Assembly: GCA_035943635.1 (NCBI GenBank)
Contig: DASZBX010000007.1
Coordinates: forward strand, 62,001-126,000
Reading direction: 5' to 3'
DNA: 64,000 nucleotides
From: DASZBX01 sp035943635
Lineage (GTDB): Bacteria; Actinomycetota; Actinomycetes; Streptomycetales; Catenulisporaceae
Each line of letters opens with the position of its first letter. Position 1 is the stretch's first letter. Shown piece by piece: positions 47,421 through 56,255 of the stretch. The position numbers and the translations under genes were made by a program. The notes under the pieces were generated by a model. It did not search any database. It was not told the origin of the DNA and saw only the letters and a list, made by a program, of their open reading frames with translations.

Positions 47421-49666
47421 CGCACACTCACCTCCAGCTGGTGCGTAGCGCCGGACCGCCCGCTCGGGCGGCGCGCTCGGACATAACGGCCGAGGGCGGT
47501 CAACGGAAAGACCAATCGGTACAAATGGTAATTGATGTAGAAGTCGCCGGGGAATCCGGTGCCGGTGAACAGCTCCTCGTCCCAGTTGCCGTCCGGGCGC
47601 TGGGTGTCGACCAGGAAGCCGATCCCGCGCTCGACCGCCGCCCAGACCGGGTCCGCCTCGGGCGCGATCGAGGGCTCGACGCCGTCGATGACCGTGACGT
47701 TGCTCAGCCCGCCGGCGCCGCCGACCGCCGCGCCGTCGAGCTCGCCGCCGAGGCGGGCATCGAGGCTGGCGTCCAGGTCCAGGCTCCAGCCGATCAGGTC
47801 CTCGAGCCGGCCGCCCTGCCGGGCGTCGTACTGGGCCAGCAGGGCCAGCAGCGCCCAGGCGGTCTGCGAGGCGGTGGACTGGCCCCGGCCGATCCAGGCC
47901 GGGTCGGTGTAGGAGCGCAGGTCCTCGCCCCAGCCGCCGTCCGCGTTCTGCACTTTCAGCAGCCAGGCGACCGCGCGGCGCACCGCCGGGTGGCCGGGCG
48001 CGACGCCCGCGGCCAGCAGTGCGGGCACGACGGCGCCGGTGCCGTAGACGTGGTTGGCGCCCCACCGGCCGAACCAGGAGCCGCCGCTCTCCTGGTGTTC
48101 CAGCAGCCAGCGCACCCCGCGCAGGGTGGCCGGGTGCCGGGCGTGGCCCTCCAGGGCCAGGGCCTCGACGATGTGCGCGGTGACGTCGGCCGACGGCGGG
48201 TCGATCACGGCGCCGAAGTCGCAGAACGGCAGCTTCTCGATCAGTGCGCGGGTGTTGTCCGCGTCGAACGCGCCCCACCCGCCGTCCACGCACTGCATCC
48301 CGATCATCCAGTCCACGCCCCGGCGCCGGGCCGCCTCCAGGTCCAGGCCGGCCGCGCTGTCGGCGGGGCGGCCGTTCGGCTCCCCGTAGTCCGGGACCGG
48401 GCCGTCGTCCTGGTCTGCGCCGGCGCTGCGGGCCAGCCGGTGCAGCGGACTGCGCCGCAGTGCCAAGAGCACCTCGGCGGTGTCGTCGGTGTCCGGGTAC
48501 AGGTCGTTGGCGAACTCGAACGCCCAGCCGCCCGGCGCGAGCCCCGGCCGGCGCACCTGCCAGTCCCCGGGCACGGTGATCTCCTCGCCGACCAGCCAGT
48601 CCACCGCCCGCTCCATCGCCGGGTCGTCCCCGGGGAGCCCGGCGTCGGCCAGCGCGATCACGGCCAGCGCGGTGTCCCAGACCGGGGACTGGCAGGCCTC
48701 CAGCCTACGGATCGGCCCGGTCGGCGTCTCCTCCCGGACCAGGAAGCCCTCCAGCCCGGCCAGGCCGGCCCGCATCACCGGGTGGTCCAGCGGGAAGCCC
48801 ATCAGGTTCAGCGCGATCAGCGAGTAGACCCAGGGCGGCTGGATCCCGCCCCAGCCGCCGTCCGCCTCCTGGCGGGCCACGATCCACTCCACCGCCTGGC
48901 GCAGCGCGGCCTTGCGGCCGGGCTTTCGGCGCAGTCGTTCGTACTTGTGCAGCACCCGGTCCACCTGGGTGAACATCCCGGCCACGCTCGGCCAGGACCC
49001 CAGCGGGGTGCGCGGGTCCTCGGGGCCGTCGACGCGCAGCTCATCTATACCGAACGGCAGCGGGCGGCTGGGCCGGAAGTGGGAGACGACGGTCAGCGGG
49101 ACCACGGTCTGCCGGGCCCAGCAGGCCCAGTCGTACACGTTCAGCGGCACCTTGGACGGCAGGAAGATCAGCTCCGGCGGCATCACCGGCAGCCGGTCCC
49201 AGGACCACAGCCCGCACACGGCCAGCCAGATCCGGGTGAACACCCGAGTCCGCTCCAGCCCGCCGTGCTCCCGGACCCAGGCCGCGGCCCGGGCCATGTG
49301 CGGCTCCTGCGGCAGGTCGCCGGCCAGCCGCAGCGCGAGGTAGGCCTCGACCGTGGTGGACAGGTCGGACGGGCCGCCCTGGAAGGTGGCCCAGGTGCCG
49401 TCCGCCCGCTGCTGCGAACGGATCCAGCGGGCCGCCTCGGCGGTCTCCTCGACGGTGCGGATCCCGAGGTACTCGCGCACCAACAGGTCCTCGGCGTCCA
49501 TGGTCACGTTGGTCGCCAGCTCGCCCTTCCACCACCCGGCCGGGTCCTGCATCGCCAGGAGCCGGTCCCGGGCCCGGGCGGCGGTCAGCGAGGCGTGATC
49601 CCGCAGGTCGGAGGGTAGGTCTGACGTGGCCCCGGTCGGCAGCGGACGGTCAGCGATCGCTGTCAT
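47405..49666 (-). CDS. shc: Squalene-hopene cyclase
   Basis: 753 aa from ATG 49664-49666 with GAGGAGG before it. Catalytic acid motif DTDD at 392-395 (NDLYPDTDDTAEVL), typical of bacterial Shc; many QW repeats (WVREHGG, ADGGWGGIQPPW, DGGWGAFDADN, ADGGWGEDL, DGNWDEELF). It protonates squalene and cyclises it to hopene/hopanol at the membrane. A roughly 60-residue extra segment rich in Asp/Gly/Val (about 640-700) near the C-terminus makes it longer than the 630-aa family norm. Its stop overlaps the fusion gene start. 23 bp after the prenyl synthase stop. Confidence 0.96.
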   Translation of the reverse strand: MTAIADRPLPTGATSDLPSDLRDHASLTAARARDRLLAMQDPAGWWKGELATNVTMDAEDLLVREYLGIRTVEETAEAARWIRSQQRADGTWATFQGGPSDLSTTVEAYLALRLAGDLPQEPHMARAAAWVREHGGLERTRVFTRIWLAVCGLWSWDRLPVMPPELIFLPSKVPLNVYDWACWARQTVVPLTVVSHFRPSRPLPFGIDELRVDGPEDPRTPLGSWPSVAGMFTQVDRVLHKYERLRRKPGRKAALRQAVEWIVARQEADGGWGGIQPPWVYSLIALNLMGFPLDHPVMRAGLAGLEGFLVREETPTGPIRRLEACQSPVWDTALAVIALADAGLPGDDPAMERAVDWLVGEEITVPGDWQVRRPGLAPGGWAFEFANDLYPDTDDTAEVLLALRRSPLHRLARSAGADQDDGPVPDYGEPNGRPADSAAGLDLEAARRRGVDWMIGMQCVDGGWGAFDADNTRALIEKLPFCDFGAVIDPPSADVTAHIVEALALEGHARHPATLRGVRWLLEHQESGGSWFGRWGANHVYGTGAVVPALLAAGVAPGHPAVRRAVAWLLKVQNADGGWGEDLRSYTDPAWIGRGQSTASQTAWALLALLAQYDARQGGRLEDLIGWSLDLDASLDARLGGELDGAAVGGAGGLSNVTVIDGVEPSIAPEADPVWAAVERGIGFLVDTQRPDGNWDEELFTGTGFPGDFYINYHLYRLVFPLTALGRYVRARRPSGRSGATHQLEVSVRWSNS

Positions 49667-49689
49667 GGTGATCCTCCTCGGCTGGGCCC

Positions 49690-50700
49690 TTACCATGTTC
49701 GAGCGAGAAGAAACCTTGTCACACCGGTCAGATCGGCGACCGTCGCTGGGGGAGCGCCGAGCTGATCGAGCCGTCCAAGAGCCTCTTCGGTGTGGAACTG
49801 TGCGCGCTGTTCGGTCCAGTCCCGGCCGCCGGCCGCGGCCACGAGTTCGGCCGCGCGCCGGACCTGGCGGTCGGCCAGTTCGCCGTCCCCGGCGTACAGG
49901 ACGGCCAGCTCGGCTGCGGCAGGGGTGTCCGAGACCAGCGCCGCGACCACGGGGGCCGAACGTTTGCGCGCGCGCAGGTCCGCGGCCACCGGTTTGCCGG
50001 TCCGGGAGCTCTCGCCCCAGATCCCGAGCAGGTCGTCGACCATCTGGAAGGCCATCCCGAGGTGGTGGCCGTACTCGGCCAGCACGGCGGTCACCGTGCC
50101 CGGCGCCCGGTAGGCGCGGGCGCCGAGCGCCGCGGCGCTCGAGAGCAGCGAAGCGGTCTTGCCCGCCTCCATGGCCAGGCACTCCTCGACCGTGGCGTGC
50201 TTGCGCGCGGCCAGGGCCAGGTCGTCGGACTGGCCGGCGATCAGCAGCTGCACGTCCTGGCCCAGCGTGCTCACCGCCTCGCTCAGTCCGCGCCGGGCGA
50301 GTACCTCGAAGGCCAGCGTGTGCAGGGCGCAGCCGGCCAGCAGGGCCTGGTCGGTGCCGTACACCGTCCAGGCCGTGGGACGGTGCCGGCGGGTGCGGTC
50401 ACCGTCCATGATGTCGTCGTGCAGGAGGGAGAAGTTGTGGATCAGCTCGACCGCGCAGGCGGCGTCGAGCACCTCCGGCTCGTCCCCGCGGGCGCCGGCC
50501 GCGCGGGCGCCGAGCACGGCCAGGGCCGGGCGCAGGGCCTTGCCCGAGCCGGCCGAGTCGTCCCAGCCGAAGTGGTAGCGGGCGATCGTGCGCATCAGCG
50601 GCGGCAGCCCGTCCACGTGCGCGGCGAGCACCGGGTCGACCAGGTTCTTCAACTCGCCGAGCACGTCGGCGGCGGTGCGTTCGGAGCTCTGGATGGTCAC
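49690..50700 (-). CDS. Trans-prenyl diphosphate synthase
   Basis: 336 aa from GTG 50698-50700, overlapping the hpnE stop (GTGA). First aspartate-rich motif LLHDDIMDGD and second motif MVDDLLGIWG, the GKALRPAL substrate loop near residue 55 and the GQSDDLAL block. In this cluster it should make farnesyl diphosphate for HpnCDE; geranylgeranyl product cannot be excluded from sequence. Cytoplasmic. It sits between hpnE and shc, the usual place in Streptomyces hopanoid clusters. Confidence 0.93.
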   Translation of the reverse strand: MTIQSSERTAADVLGELKNLVDPVLAAHVDGLPPLMRTIARYHFGWDDSAGSGKALRPALAVLGARAAGARGDEPEVLDAACAVELIHNFSLLHDDIMDGDRTRRHRPTAWTVYGTDQALLAGCALHTLAFEVLARRGLSEAVSTLGQDVQLLIAGQSDDLALAARKHATVEECLAMEAGKTASLLSSAAALGARAYRAPGTVTAVLAEYGHHLGMAFQMVDDLLGIWGESSRTGKPVAADLRARKRSAPVVAALVSDTPAAAELAVLYAGDGELADRQVRRAAELVAAAGGRDWTEQRAQFHTEEALGRLDQLGAPPATVADLTGVTRFLLARTW

Positions 50701-52175
50701 GTCTGTGCTCCCGTCTTCGGGCCTGGGGTACGCGTCTGGGCAGAGTCGAGGGCGCATTTTGCGGCGATCAGGCCGCTGCGGACGGCGCTCTCCATCGTGT
50801 CCGGCCAGCCGGTCGCGGTCCACGCGCCGGCCAGGTACACCGACGGCGCGCCGGTGCGCGGCCCGGGCCGGAACCGGGCCGTGCCGCGGGCCTGGCGGAA
50901 GGTCGCGTGCCGCTCCCGGGTGACGAAGAAGTCGGTCAGCTCGGCGGTGCGGGTCTTGGGCAGCACCCGCTTGAGCTCCTCGCCGAAGATCTCGGCCAGC
51001 CGGGCGGTGGGCAGGTCCACGTAGGCGTCGGCGGCCGAGACGGTGACCGCCAGGTACTGGCTGCCCGGCTCGTCCCCGCCGCGCCCGGCGCCCGGGTCGG
51101 CGCTCCCGGCCGCGGCCCGCAGCTTCTGCGCCCGGGTGTACCCGGACCGGCTGCTGTCGGTCCGGTCGAAGATCCACTGCGCCGGGGAGTCGACCGTGGC
51201 CAGGAACGGACGGTCCATCACCGTCCGGTCGTAGCGCAGGTGCAGGTTGACGATCGGGCTGTGGCCGAGCTCGGTGAAGGCGGTCGGGTGCGGGGCCGGC
51301 AGCAGGTGCGCGGCCACGTCGTGCGGGACCGCGAGCACCACCGCGTCCGCGGTCAGGGTCCTGACGTCCCCGCCGCGCCCGGCGATCCGGACCCCGGCCC
51401 GGGCGCCGGGCTCCGGCTTGTCCAGCGGCTGCGCCTTGACGCCCGTCAGCACGGTGACCCCGGCCTTGGTCAGCGCGTCCCGGGCCAAATCGTCGTGGAT
51501 CCGGCCGAGCGGGACCAGGGCGTACCCCAGGTCCGCGCCGTCGCGCCGCTCCAGCAGGCCGGTCCGGAACACCTTCGCGGTCAGCGCGAGCGAGGCGTCC
51601 TCCGGGTCGATGTTCAGGGTTGCGGTGGAGATGACCGACCACAGCCGGTTGACCGCGGCCGAGGACTGGCCGTGGTGGCGCAGGAACCGGCCGAAGCCGC
51701 GCTCGTCGGCGGTCGGGTCGGCCGGGTCGGTCAGCCGCAGGGCCAGCGCGGTGCCGCCGAGCCGGGCCCGGTCGGCCAGGGACAGCAGGCCGTACCGGCC
51801 GAGCGAGCCGGCCAGGTGCAGCGGGGCCGGGGCGTTGGTGCGCCGCAGCACGCCCTCCGTTCCGTCGGCCGCGCTGCGCAGCGGGATGTCCAGCCGGTCC
51901 TGCAGCGTGGTCATCCCGCTGCCCGGGCCGGCGCCGAGCCGGTCGAGCAGTCCGCGGTAGGCGGTGCAGCAGCGCAGGAACACGTGCTGGCCGTTGTCCA
52001 CCACCCAGCCGTCCCGGCTGAACGAGGTGGCCCGGCCGCCCAGCCGCGGCTTGGCCTCGACCAGGGTGACCGCCCAGCCCCGGCCGCCGAGCACGAGGGC
52101 CGCGGTGATCCCGGCCAGGCCGCCGCCGACCACCACCGCCGAGGGCGCGTCCGACCGGTCCGGCAGGGTGCTCAT
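50697..52175 (-). CDS. hpnE: HpnE squalene-forming FAD amine-oxidase-type enzyme
   Basis: 492 aa from ATG 52173-52175, overlapping the hpnD stop (ATGA). FAD-binding start AVVVGGGLAGITAALVLGGR followed by VTLVEAKPRLGGRATSF, the NGQHVFLRCCTAY block, and a C-terminal FAD contact YLAGAWTATGWPDTMESAVR. HpnE reduces hydroxysqualene, made by HpnC from presqualene diphosphate, to squalene. Membrane-associated. Translationally coupled to hpnD and the prenyl synthase. Confidence 0.95.
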   Translation of the reverse strand: MSTLPDRSDAPSAVVVGGGLAGITAALVLGGRGWAVTLVEAKPRLGGRATSFSRDGWVVDNGQHVFLRCCTAYRGLLDRLGAGPGSGMTTLQDRLDIPLRSAADGTEGVLRRTNAPAPLHLAGSLGRYGLLSLADRARLGGTALALRLTDPADPTADERGFGRFLRHHGQSSAAVNRLWSVISTATLNIDPEDASLALTAKVFRTGLLERRDGADLGYALVPLGRIHDDLARDALTKAGVTVLTGVKAQPLDKPEPGARAGVRIAGRGGDVRTLTADAVVLAVPHDVAAHLLPAPHPTAFTELGHSPIVNLHLRYDRTVMDRPFLATVDSPAQWIFDRTDSSRSGYTRAQKLRAAAGSADPGAGRGGDEPGSQYLAVTVSAADAYVDLPTARLAEIFGEELKRVLPKTRTAELTDFFVTRERHATFRQARGTARFRPGPRTGAPSVYLAGAWTATGWPDTMESAVRSGLIAAKCALDSAQTRTPGPKTGAQT

Positions 52176-53077
52176 CGGACCCCGCCCCGGCCCAGCGGGT
52201 TGATCGCCCGCGCGGCCACGGCCAGCTTCCGGCCGGTCGGCACGGACACCCGGGCGGTGAACACGCTCGGCGGGTTCTGCGCGATCTGGCGCAGCAACGC
52301 GTGGTAGATCCCGGCCAGCGCGCCGCAGCAGGCGCGCGAGCGCCGGTCCAGCAGCGGCAGCAGCTTGAGCCCGTCGTAGTAGAGCCGCTCGGCCCGCTGC
52401 ACCTCGAACGCGATCAGCTCGGCCATCCGGCCGTCGCACGGGTCGAGCGAGCCGTCCGGCAGCAGCGCGACCTTGCAGTGGAAGGCGTCCAGGTCCTCCT
52501 GCGGCAGGTACACCCGGCCGTTGGTCAGGTCCTCGCGGATGTCGCGCAGGATGTTCGTCAGCTGCAGGGCGAGGCCGAGCCGGTCGGCGAGGGCGTTGGG
52601 CAGCTGCGGGTCCTGGCGCAGGGCCGGCGGGTCGAACACCGCCAGGGAGAGCCGGCCGATCGAGCCGGCCACGTTGCGGCAGTAGACCGCGAGCTCGTCC
52701 CAGGTCTGGTAGACGGTGTCCAGCTGGTCCTGCTCGCAGCCGTCGATCAGCTCGCCGAACGCGCCCAGGTCCAGCGGGTAGCGGGCGGCGGCGTCGGCGA
52801 GGGCGGCCAGCACCTGGTCCCCCGGGTGCTTGACCGGGGCGGCGGCCTGCAGCCGGGCCTCGGCCAGCAGCTCGGTCTTCTGGGCGACCGGCAGTTCGCC
52901 GTCGCCGATGTCGTCGATCCGCCGGGCGAAGGCGTAGACCGCGGACAGGGCCCGGCGCTTGGCCGCGGGCAGCAGCCGGATTCCATAGGAGAAATTGCGG
53001 GCCTGGCCGCTGACCACTGATTCGCAATGAGCGTATGCGGCCGCCAGGTCCGGCGGCAGCTCCCGGGTGCTTCTCAC
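52172..53077 (-). CDS. hpnD: HpnD presqualene diphosphate synthase
   Basis: 301 aa from GTG 53075-53077, with AAGG upstream. The start CESVVSGQARNFSYGIRLLP, first Asp motif RRIDDIGDGE, and second region LTNILRDIREDLTNGRVYLP are diagnostic of the squalene/phytoene synthase fold. HpnD condenses two farnesyl diphosphates to presqualene diphosphate. First gene of the compact hpnDE-prenyl synthase run; a 653-bp spacer separates it from hpnC. Confidence 0.95.
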   Translation of the reverse strand: MRSTRELPPDLAAAYAHCESVVSGQARNFSYGIRLLPAAKRRALSAVYAFARRIDDIGDGELPVAQKTELLAEARLQAAAPVKHPGDQVLAALADAAARYPLDLGAFGELIDGCEQDQLDTVYQTWDELAVYCRNVAGSIGRLSLAVFDPPALRQDPQLPNALADRLGLALQLTNILRDIREDLTNGRVYLPQEDLDAFHCKVALLPDGSLDPCDGRMAELIAFEVQRAERLYYDGLKLLPLLDRRSRACCGALAGIYHALLRQIAQNPPSVFTARVSVPTGRKLAVAARAINPLGRGGVR

Positions 53078-53730
53078 CGCACTACCTTATGCCGTCTGGT
53101 TCGCCGTTGCGGTGCGCCGGGCCTGCCGCGGCCGACGGCGCACCGCAGGAATCACTCCTGCGCTCCAGTGCTCCGGCCGCCCGGGTCCGGGCGAACCGCG
53201 AGCTCAGCGGCGTGGCCGCCCCGGCGCGGGCCGGGCCGGGCCGCCCCGGCCGGGCCCCGGCGCCCCGGGGCACGTCAGAGGCCGGATCCCGGTGGGCAGC
53301 GGCTGCGGGCCGCCCGCCCGCCGCGGCCGGCCGGGCCCGCTCCCGCAGGGCGGGCAGGCCAGGGCCTGAGGGGTCGTCACACCCTTTCGCACGCACGCTG
53401 ATCTTTGTGGCCACGTGATGCTGAACAAGACCCCGGGCAGAAATCATCCCGCCCACATCCAGGGAAAAAAGTGAGCCCGGTCACGTCAAGCACGGCAGGT
53501 CAAGGACTGCGGCAGCGGTGTTAATAGGCTGTGACCGGAAGCGCAGAACCGTTCGCCGCAAAGAGGCTACCGTTCGGCGCTTTGCGTCTCGTGTGCGCAA
53601 GCGGCACAACCGAAAACGGACGTTTCGGAACCGGCGCACGCCTCCTGCGGGAGGCCCGGCGGGGGGCCGGGAAGGGCTCGGGACGACGCTCGGCGGACAG
53701 CCGAGCCGCGGGCGGTGAACGCCCGGCGGC
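53078..53730. other. 653-bp spacer inside the hopanoid cluster
   Basis: No convincing gene on either strand; the frames are Arg/Pro/Gly-rich. Base composition varies, with a less GC-rich part at about 53390-53590. A promoter for hpnD is likely somewhere here, since the genes on both sides are otherwise closely packed. Confidence 0.45.
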
Positions 53731-54645
53731 TCAGCGCTTGCGGCCGAGCAGCACGCCGCCGGCCGCGCGCAGCGTGTCCACGGTGGTCGGACTCGCGGTG
53801 TTGGCCAGCACGTCGAAGTCGATCCGGCGCAGCGCGGCCAGCGCGGCCCGACCGCCGGCCACGTAGCCGATCACCGCGGGCCGGGCCCAGCCGCGCAGCC
53901 GCCGGGTCAGCGGCACGCCCTTGCTCAGCATCACCGCGGCCCGCCCGGCCTCCCAGCGAAGCAGAGCCTTGAGATCCTCGGTGCTGCCCGGCCGGCTCAG
54001 CTGGTTCTCCTGCACGCCGAACGCGATCAGGTCCTCCCTGGGCAGGTAGGAGCGCCCGGCCCGGAAGTCCTCGGCCACGTCCTGGATGTGCTCGACGATC
54101 TGCAGCCCGGTGCACACCGCGTCCGAGTCCGCGATGTTCTCCGCGGTGGCCTGCCCGGCCAGGTGCAGCACCACCTGGCCGACCGGGTTCGCCGACAGCC
54201 GGCAGTACGCGACCAGCTCGGCGAAGGTCGCGTAGCGGGTCTTGTGCTGGTCCATCAGGTTCGCCGCGACCAGGGCGTGGAAGGGCTCGACCGGCACCCG
54301 GCCGGCCTCGGTCAGCCGGGCCAGCCCGCGCACCGGGGCCAGGGTGGGCGCGGCGCCGCGGCCGAGCCGGGCCAGGTCGGTGTCCACCTCCTTGAGCGCG
54401 AGCACCCGGTCGCCGTCGAACTCGTCCCCGAGGTCGTCGACGTACCGGGCGAACACGTAGAAGGCGGCCAGGTCGGCCCGCACCTGCCGGGGCAGGAAGC
54501 GCAGGGCGACCGGGAAGTTCTCCGCCTGCGCCTTGGCCTCCATCACCGCGGCGCCCTGCACCCCGTCCCGGGCCCCGGACGGCCCGGCCGGTATGGCGGG
54601 CTCGGGTCCGCCGGGCCCGGCCGCCTCGGGTACCGACGCGCTCAC
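53731..54645 (-). CDS. hpnC: HpnC hydroxysqualene synthase
   Basis: 304 aa from GTG 54643-54645, overlapping the aminotransferase stop (GTGA). After a Pro/Gly-rich lead of about 30 residues: ENFPVALRFLPRQVRADLAA, FARYVDDLGDEFDG for the first Asp motif and VEHIQDVAEDFRAGRSYLP for the second. HpnC converts presqualene diphosphate to hydroxysqualene. The lead is longer than usual; the ATG at MEAKAQAENFPVAL is an alternative start, but the overlap favours the GTG. Confidence 0.94.
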   Translation of the reverse strand: MSASVPEAAGPGGPEPAIPAGPSGARDGVQGAAVMEAKAQAENFPVALRFLPRQVRADLAAFYVFARYVDDLGDEFDGDRVLALKEVDTDLARLGRGAAPTLAPVRGLARLTEAGRVPVEPFHALVAANLMDQHKTRYATFAELVAYCRLSANPVGQVVLHLAGQATAENIADSDAVCTGLQIVEHIQDVAEDFRAGRSYLPREDLIAFGVQENQLSRPGSTEDLKALLRWEAGRAAVMLSKGVPLTRRLRGWARPAVIGYVAGGRAALAALRRIDFDVLANTASPTTVDTLRAAGGVLLGRKR

Positions 54646-56057
54646 GAGCGGGTCAGCGCCTGCTTGACCAGGGTGCGGCCGAAGTCCCACATCAGACCCG
54701 TGCCCCGGTGCGCGTCCGCCATGACGTCGTCGAAGGCCGCGATGAACCGGTCGACCTCGGCTTCGCCGATGGTCAGGGGCGGCAGAAGCTTAATCACGTC
54801 CATGTGATCTCCGGCTACCTGGGTGAGGATGCGGTGGCGTTGGAACAGCGGCACGACGACCATCTGGGCGAACAGGCCGTGGCGCGCCGCCTGAAGTGTG
54901 TTCCATCCGGCGCGCAGTTTCAATGAGCTGGGCCGGCCGAATTCCATCCCGATCATCAGGCCGCGGCCGCGCACGATCGTGAGCATCTCGTACTTCGCGG
55001 CCATCTCCTCCAGCCGCCGGGTCAGCAGCCCGCCGATCTTGGCCGCGTTCGCGGTCAGCTGCTCGCGCTCCATGATCTCGAGCGTGGCCAGGCCGGCCGT
55101 CATGGCCATCGCGTTGGAGCCGAAGGTGCAGTCGTGCACCAGCACCCGGTCCATCGAGGAGTAGACCTTGTCGAAGATCCAGCCCTTGGCCAGAGTGGCC
55201 CCGATCGGGGCGAAGCCGCCGGACAGCGCCTTGGCCACGGTGACCAGGTCCGGTTCGACCCCCTCGTGCTCGTAGGCGAAGAACTTCCCGGTCCGGCCGA
55301 TCCCGGTCTGCACCTCGTCGCAGATCAGCAGGGCCCCGTGCTTGCGCAGGGCGGCCTGGGCGGCCGGCAGGAACCCGGGCTCCGGGACGAACACGCCCTT
55401 GCCCTGGATCGGCTCCATCAAGAGCGCGGCCACGTCGCCGCGGGCCAGTTCGCGTTCGAGCGCGGCCAGGTCGCCGAACGGCAGCACGGTGTCCGGCAGC
55501 AGCGGGCCGAAGCCGCGGCGGAACTCGTCCGCGCCGTTGACCGAGAGCGAGCCGGTGGTCAGGCCGTGGAAGGCGTGGTCGAAGTAGAGGATCCGGGTGC
55601 GGCCGGTGGCGTAGCGGGCGAACTTCAGCGCCGCCTCGACCGACTCGGTGCCGCTGTTGCTGAAGTAGACCCGGTCCAGGTGCGGCGCGTACGCCAGCAG
55701 CCGCTCGGCCAGCAGGCCGGCCAGCAGCGGGGCGTCGAACTGGACCATGTCCGCCATCTGGGCGTCCAGCGTCTGGGCTAACGCCTTTCGGACGACCGGG
55801 TGATTGCGGCCTACTCCGAAAACCCCGAAGCCGGCCAGGAAGTCGAGGTATTCCGCACCCGACGCGTCGTACATGTACGCGCCCTCGGCCCGGACGTACT
55901 CGCGGTCGAAGCCGATCGCGTGCAGCATCCTGGGCAGTTGCGGATTGAGGAGTTTCGCTTGCAGGGCGTAACCCTCGCCCGCCCGCCTGCGCACCAGATC
56001 GGCGATATCGAGGCCGTATTCGCCAACCGCCGGAGACATCTCGTCCAAGCCCGCCAC
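54642..56057 (-). CDS. hpnO: Class III aminotransferase HpnO-like (aminobacteriohopanetriol formation)
   Basis: 471 aa from GTG 56055-56057. PLP aminotransferase fold III: FSNSGTESVEAALKFARYAT, YFDHAFHGLTTGSLSVNG, LLICDEVQTGIGRTGKFFAY and the PLP lysine in TVAKALSGGFAPIG. Placement in the cluster, coupled to hpnC, matches HpnO, which aminates the oxidised end of ribosylhopane to give aminobacteriohopanetriol. Some relatives are ornithine or 4-aminobutyrate aminotransferases, so the assignment rests on context. First gene of the cluster in transcription order. Confidence 0.88.
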   Translation of the reverse strand: MAGLDEMSPAVGEYGLDIADLVRRRAGEGYALQAKLLNPQLPRMLHAIGFDREYVRAEGAYMYDASGAEYLDFLAGFGVFGVGRNHPVVRKALAQTLDAQMADMVQFDAPLLAGLLAERLLAYAPHLDRVYFSNSGTESVEAALKFARYATGRTRILYFDHAFHGLTTGSLSVNGADEFRRGFGPLLPDTVLPFGDLAALERELARGDVAALLMEPIQGKGVFVPEPGFLPAAQAALRKHGALLICDEVQTGIGRTGKFFAYEHEGVEPDLVTVAKALSGGFAPIGATLAKGWIFDKVYSSMDRVLVHDCTFGSNAMAMTAGLATLEIMEREQLTANAAKIGGLLTRRLEEMAAKYEMLTIVRGRGLMIGMEFGRPSSLKLRAGWNTLQAARHGLFAQMVVVPLFQRHRILTQVAGDHMDVIKLLPPLTIGEAEVDRFIAAFDDVMADAHRGTGLMWDFGRTLVKQALTRS

Positions 56058-56255
56058 CCGCCTCTTCAGTTCGTGTTCTGCTCAGGCACCCTACCCCCAG
56101 TGGGGCTTCGGACAAACCAGCCGGGTCCGCCGCGGCCCGGCCGACCCGCATCCGGACCGGGCCGGGCGCAAGCCGGGGCGCCCGCGCGGGCTTTTCTTGC
56201 CCTCGTCTGAGGATCATCTCAGGCCGTTCTCACGAAACGGGGGGATGGTCGTTGC

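Noticed and set aside
53082..53456. Possible gene in the hopanoid-cluster spacer
   Set aside because: Only Arg/Ala/Pro-rich frames are open on both strands and none has a ribosome site.
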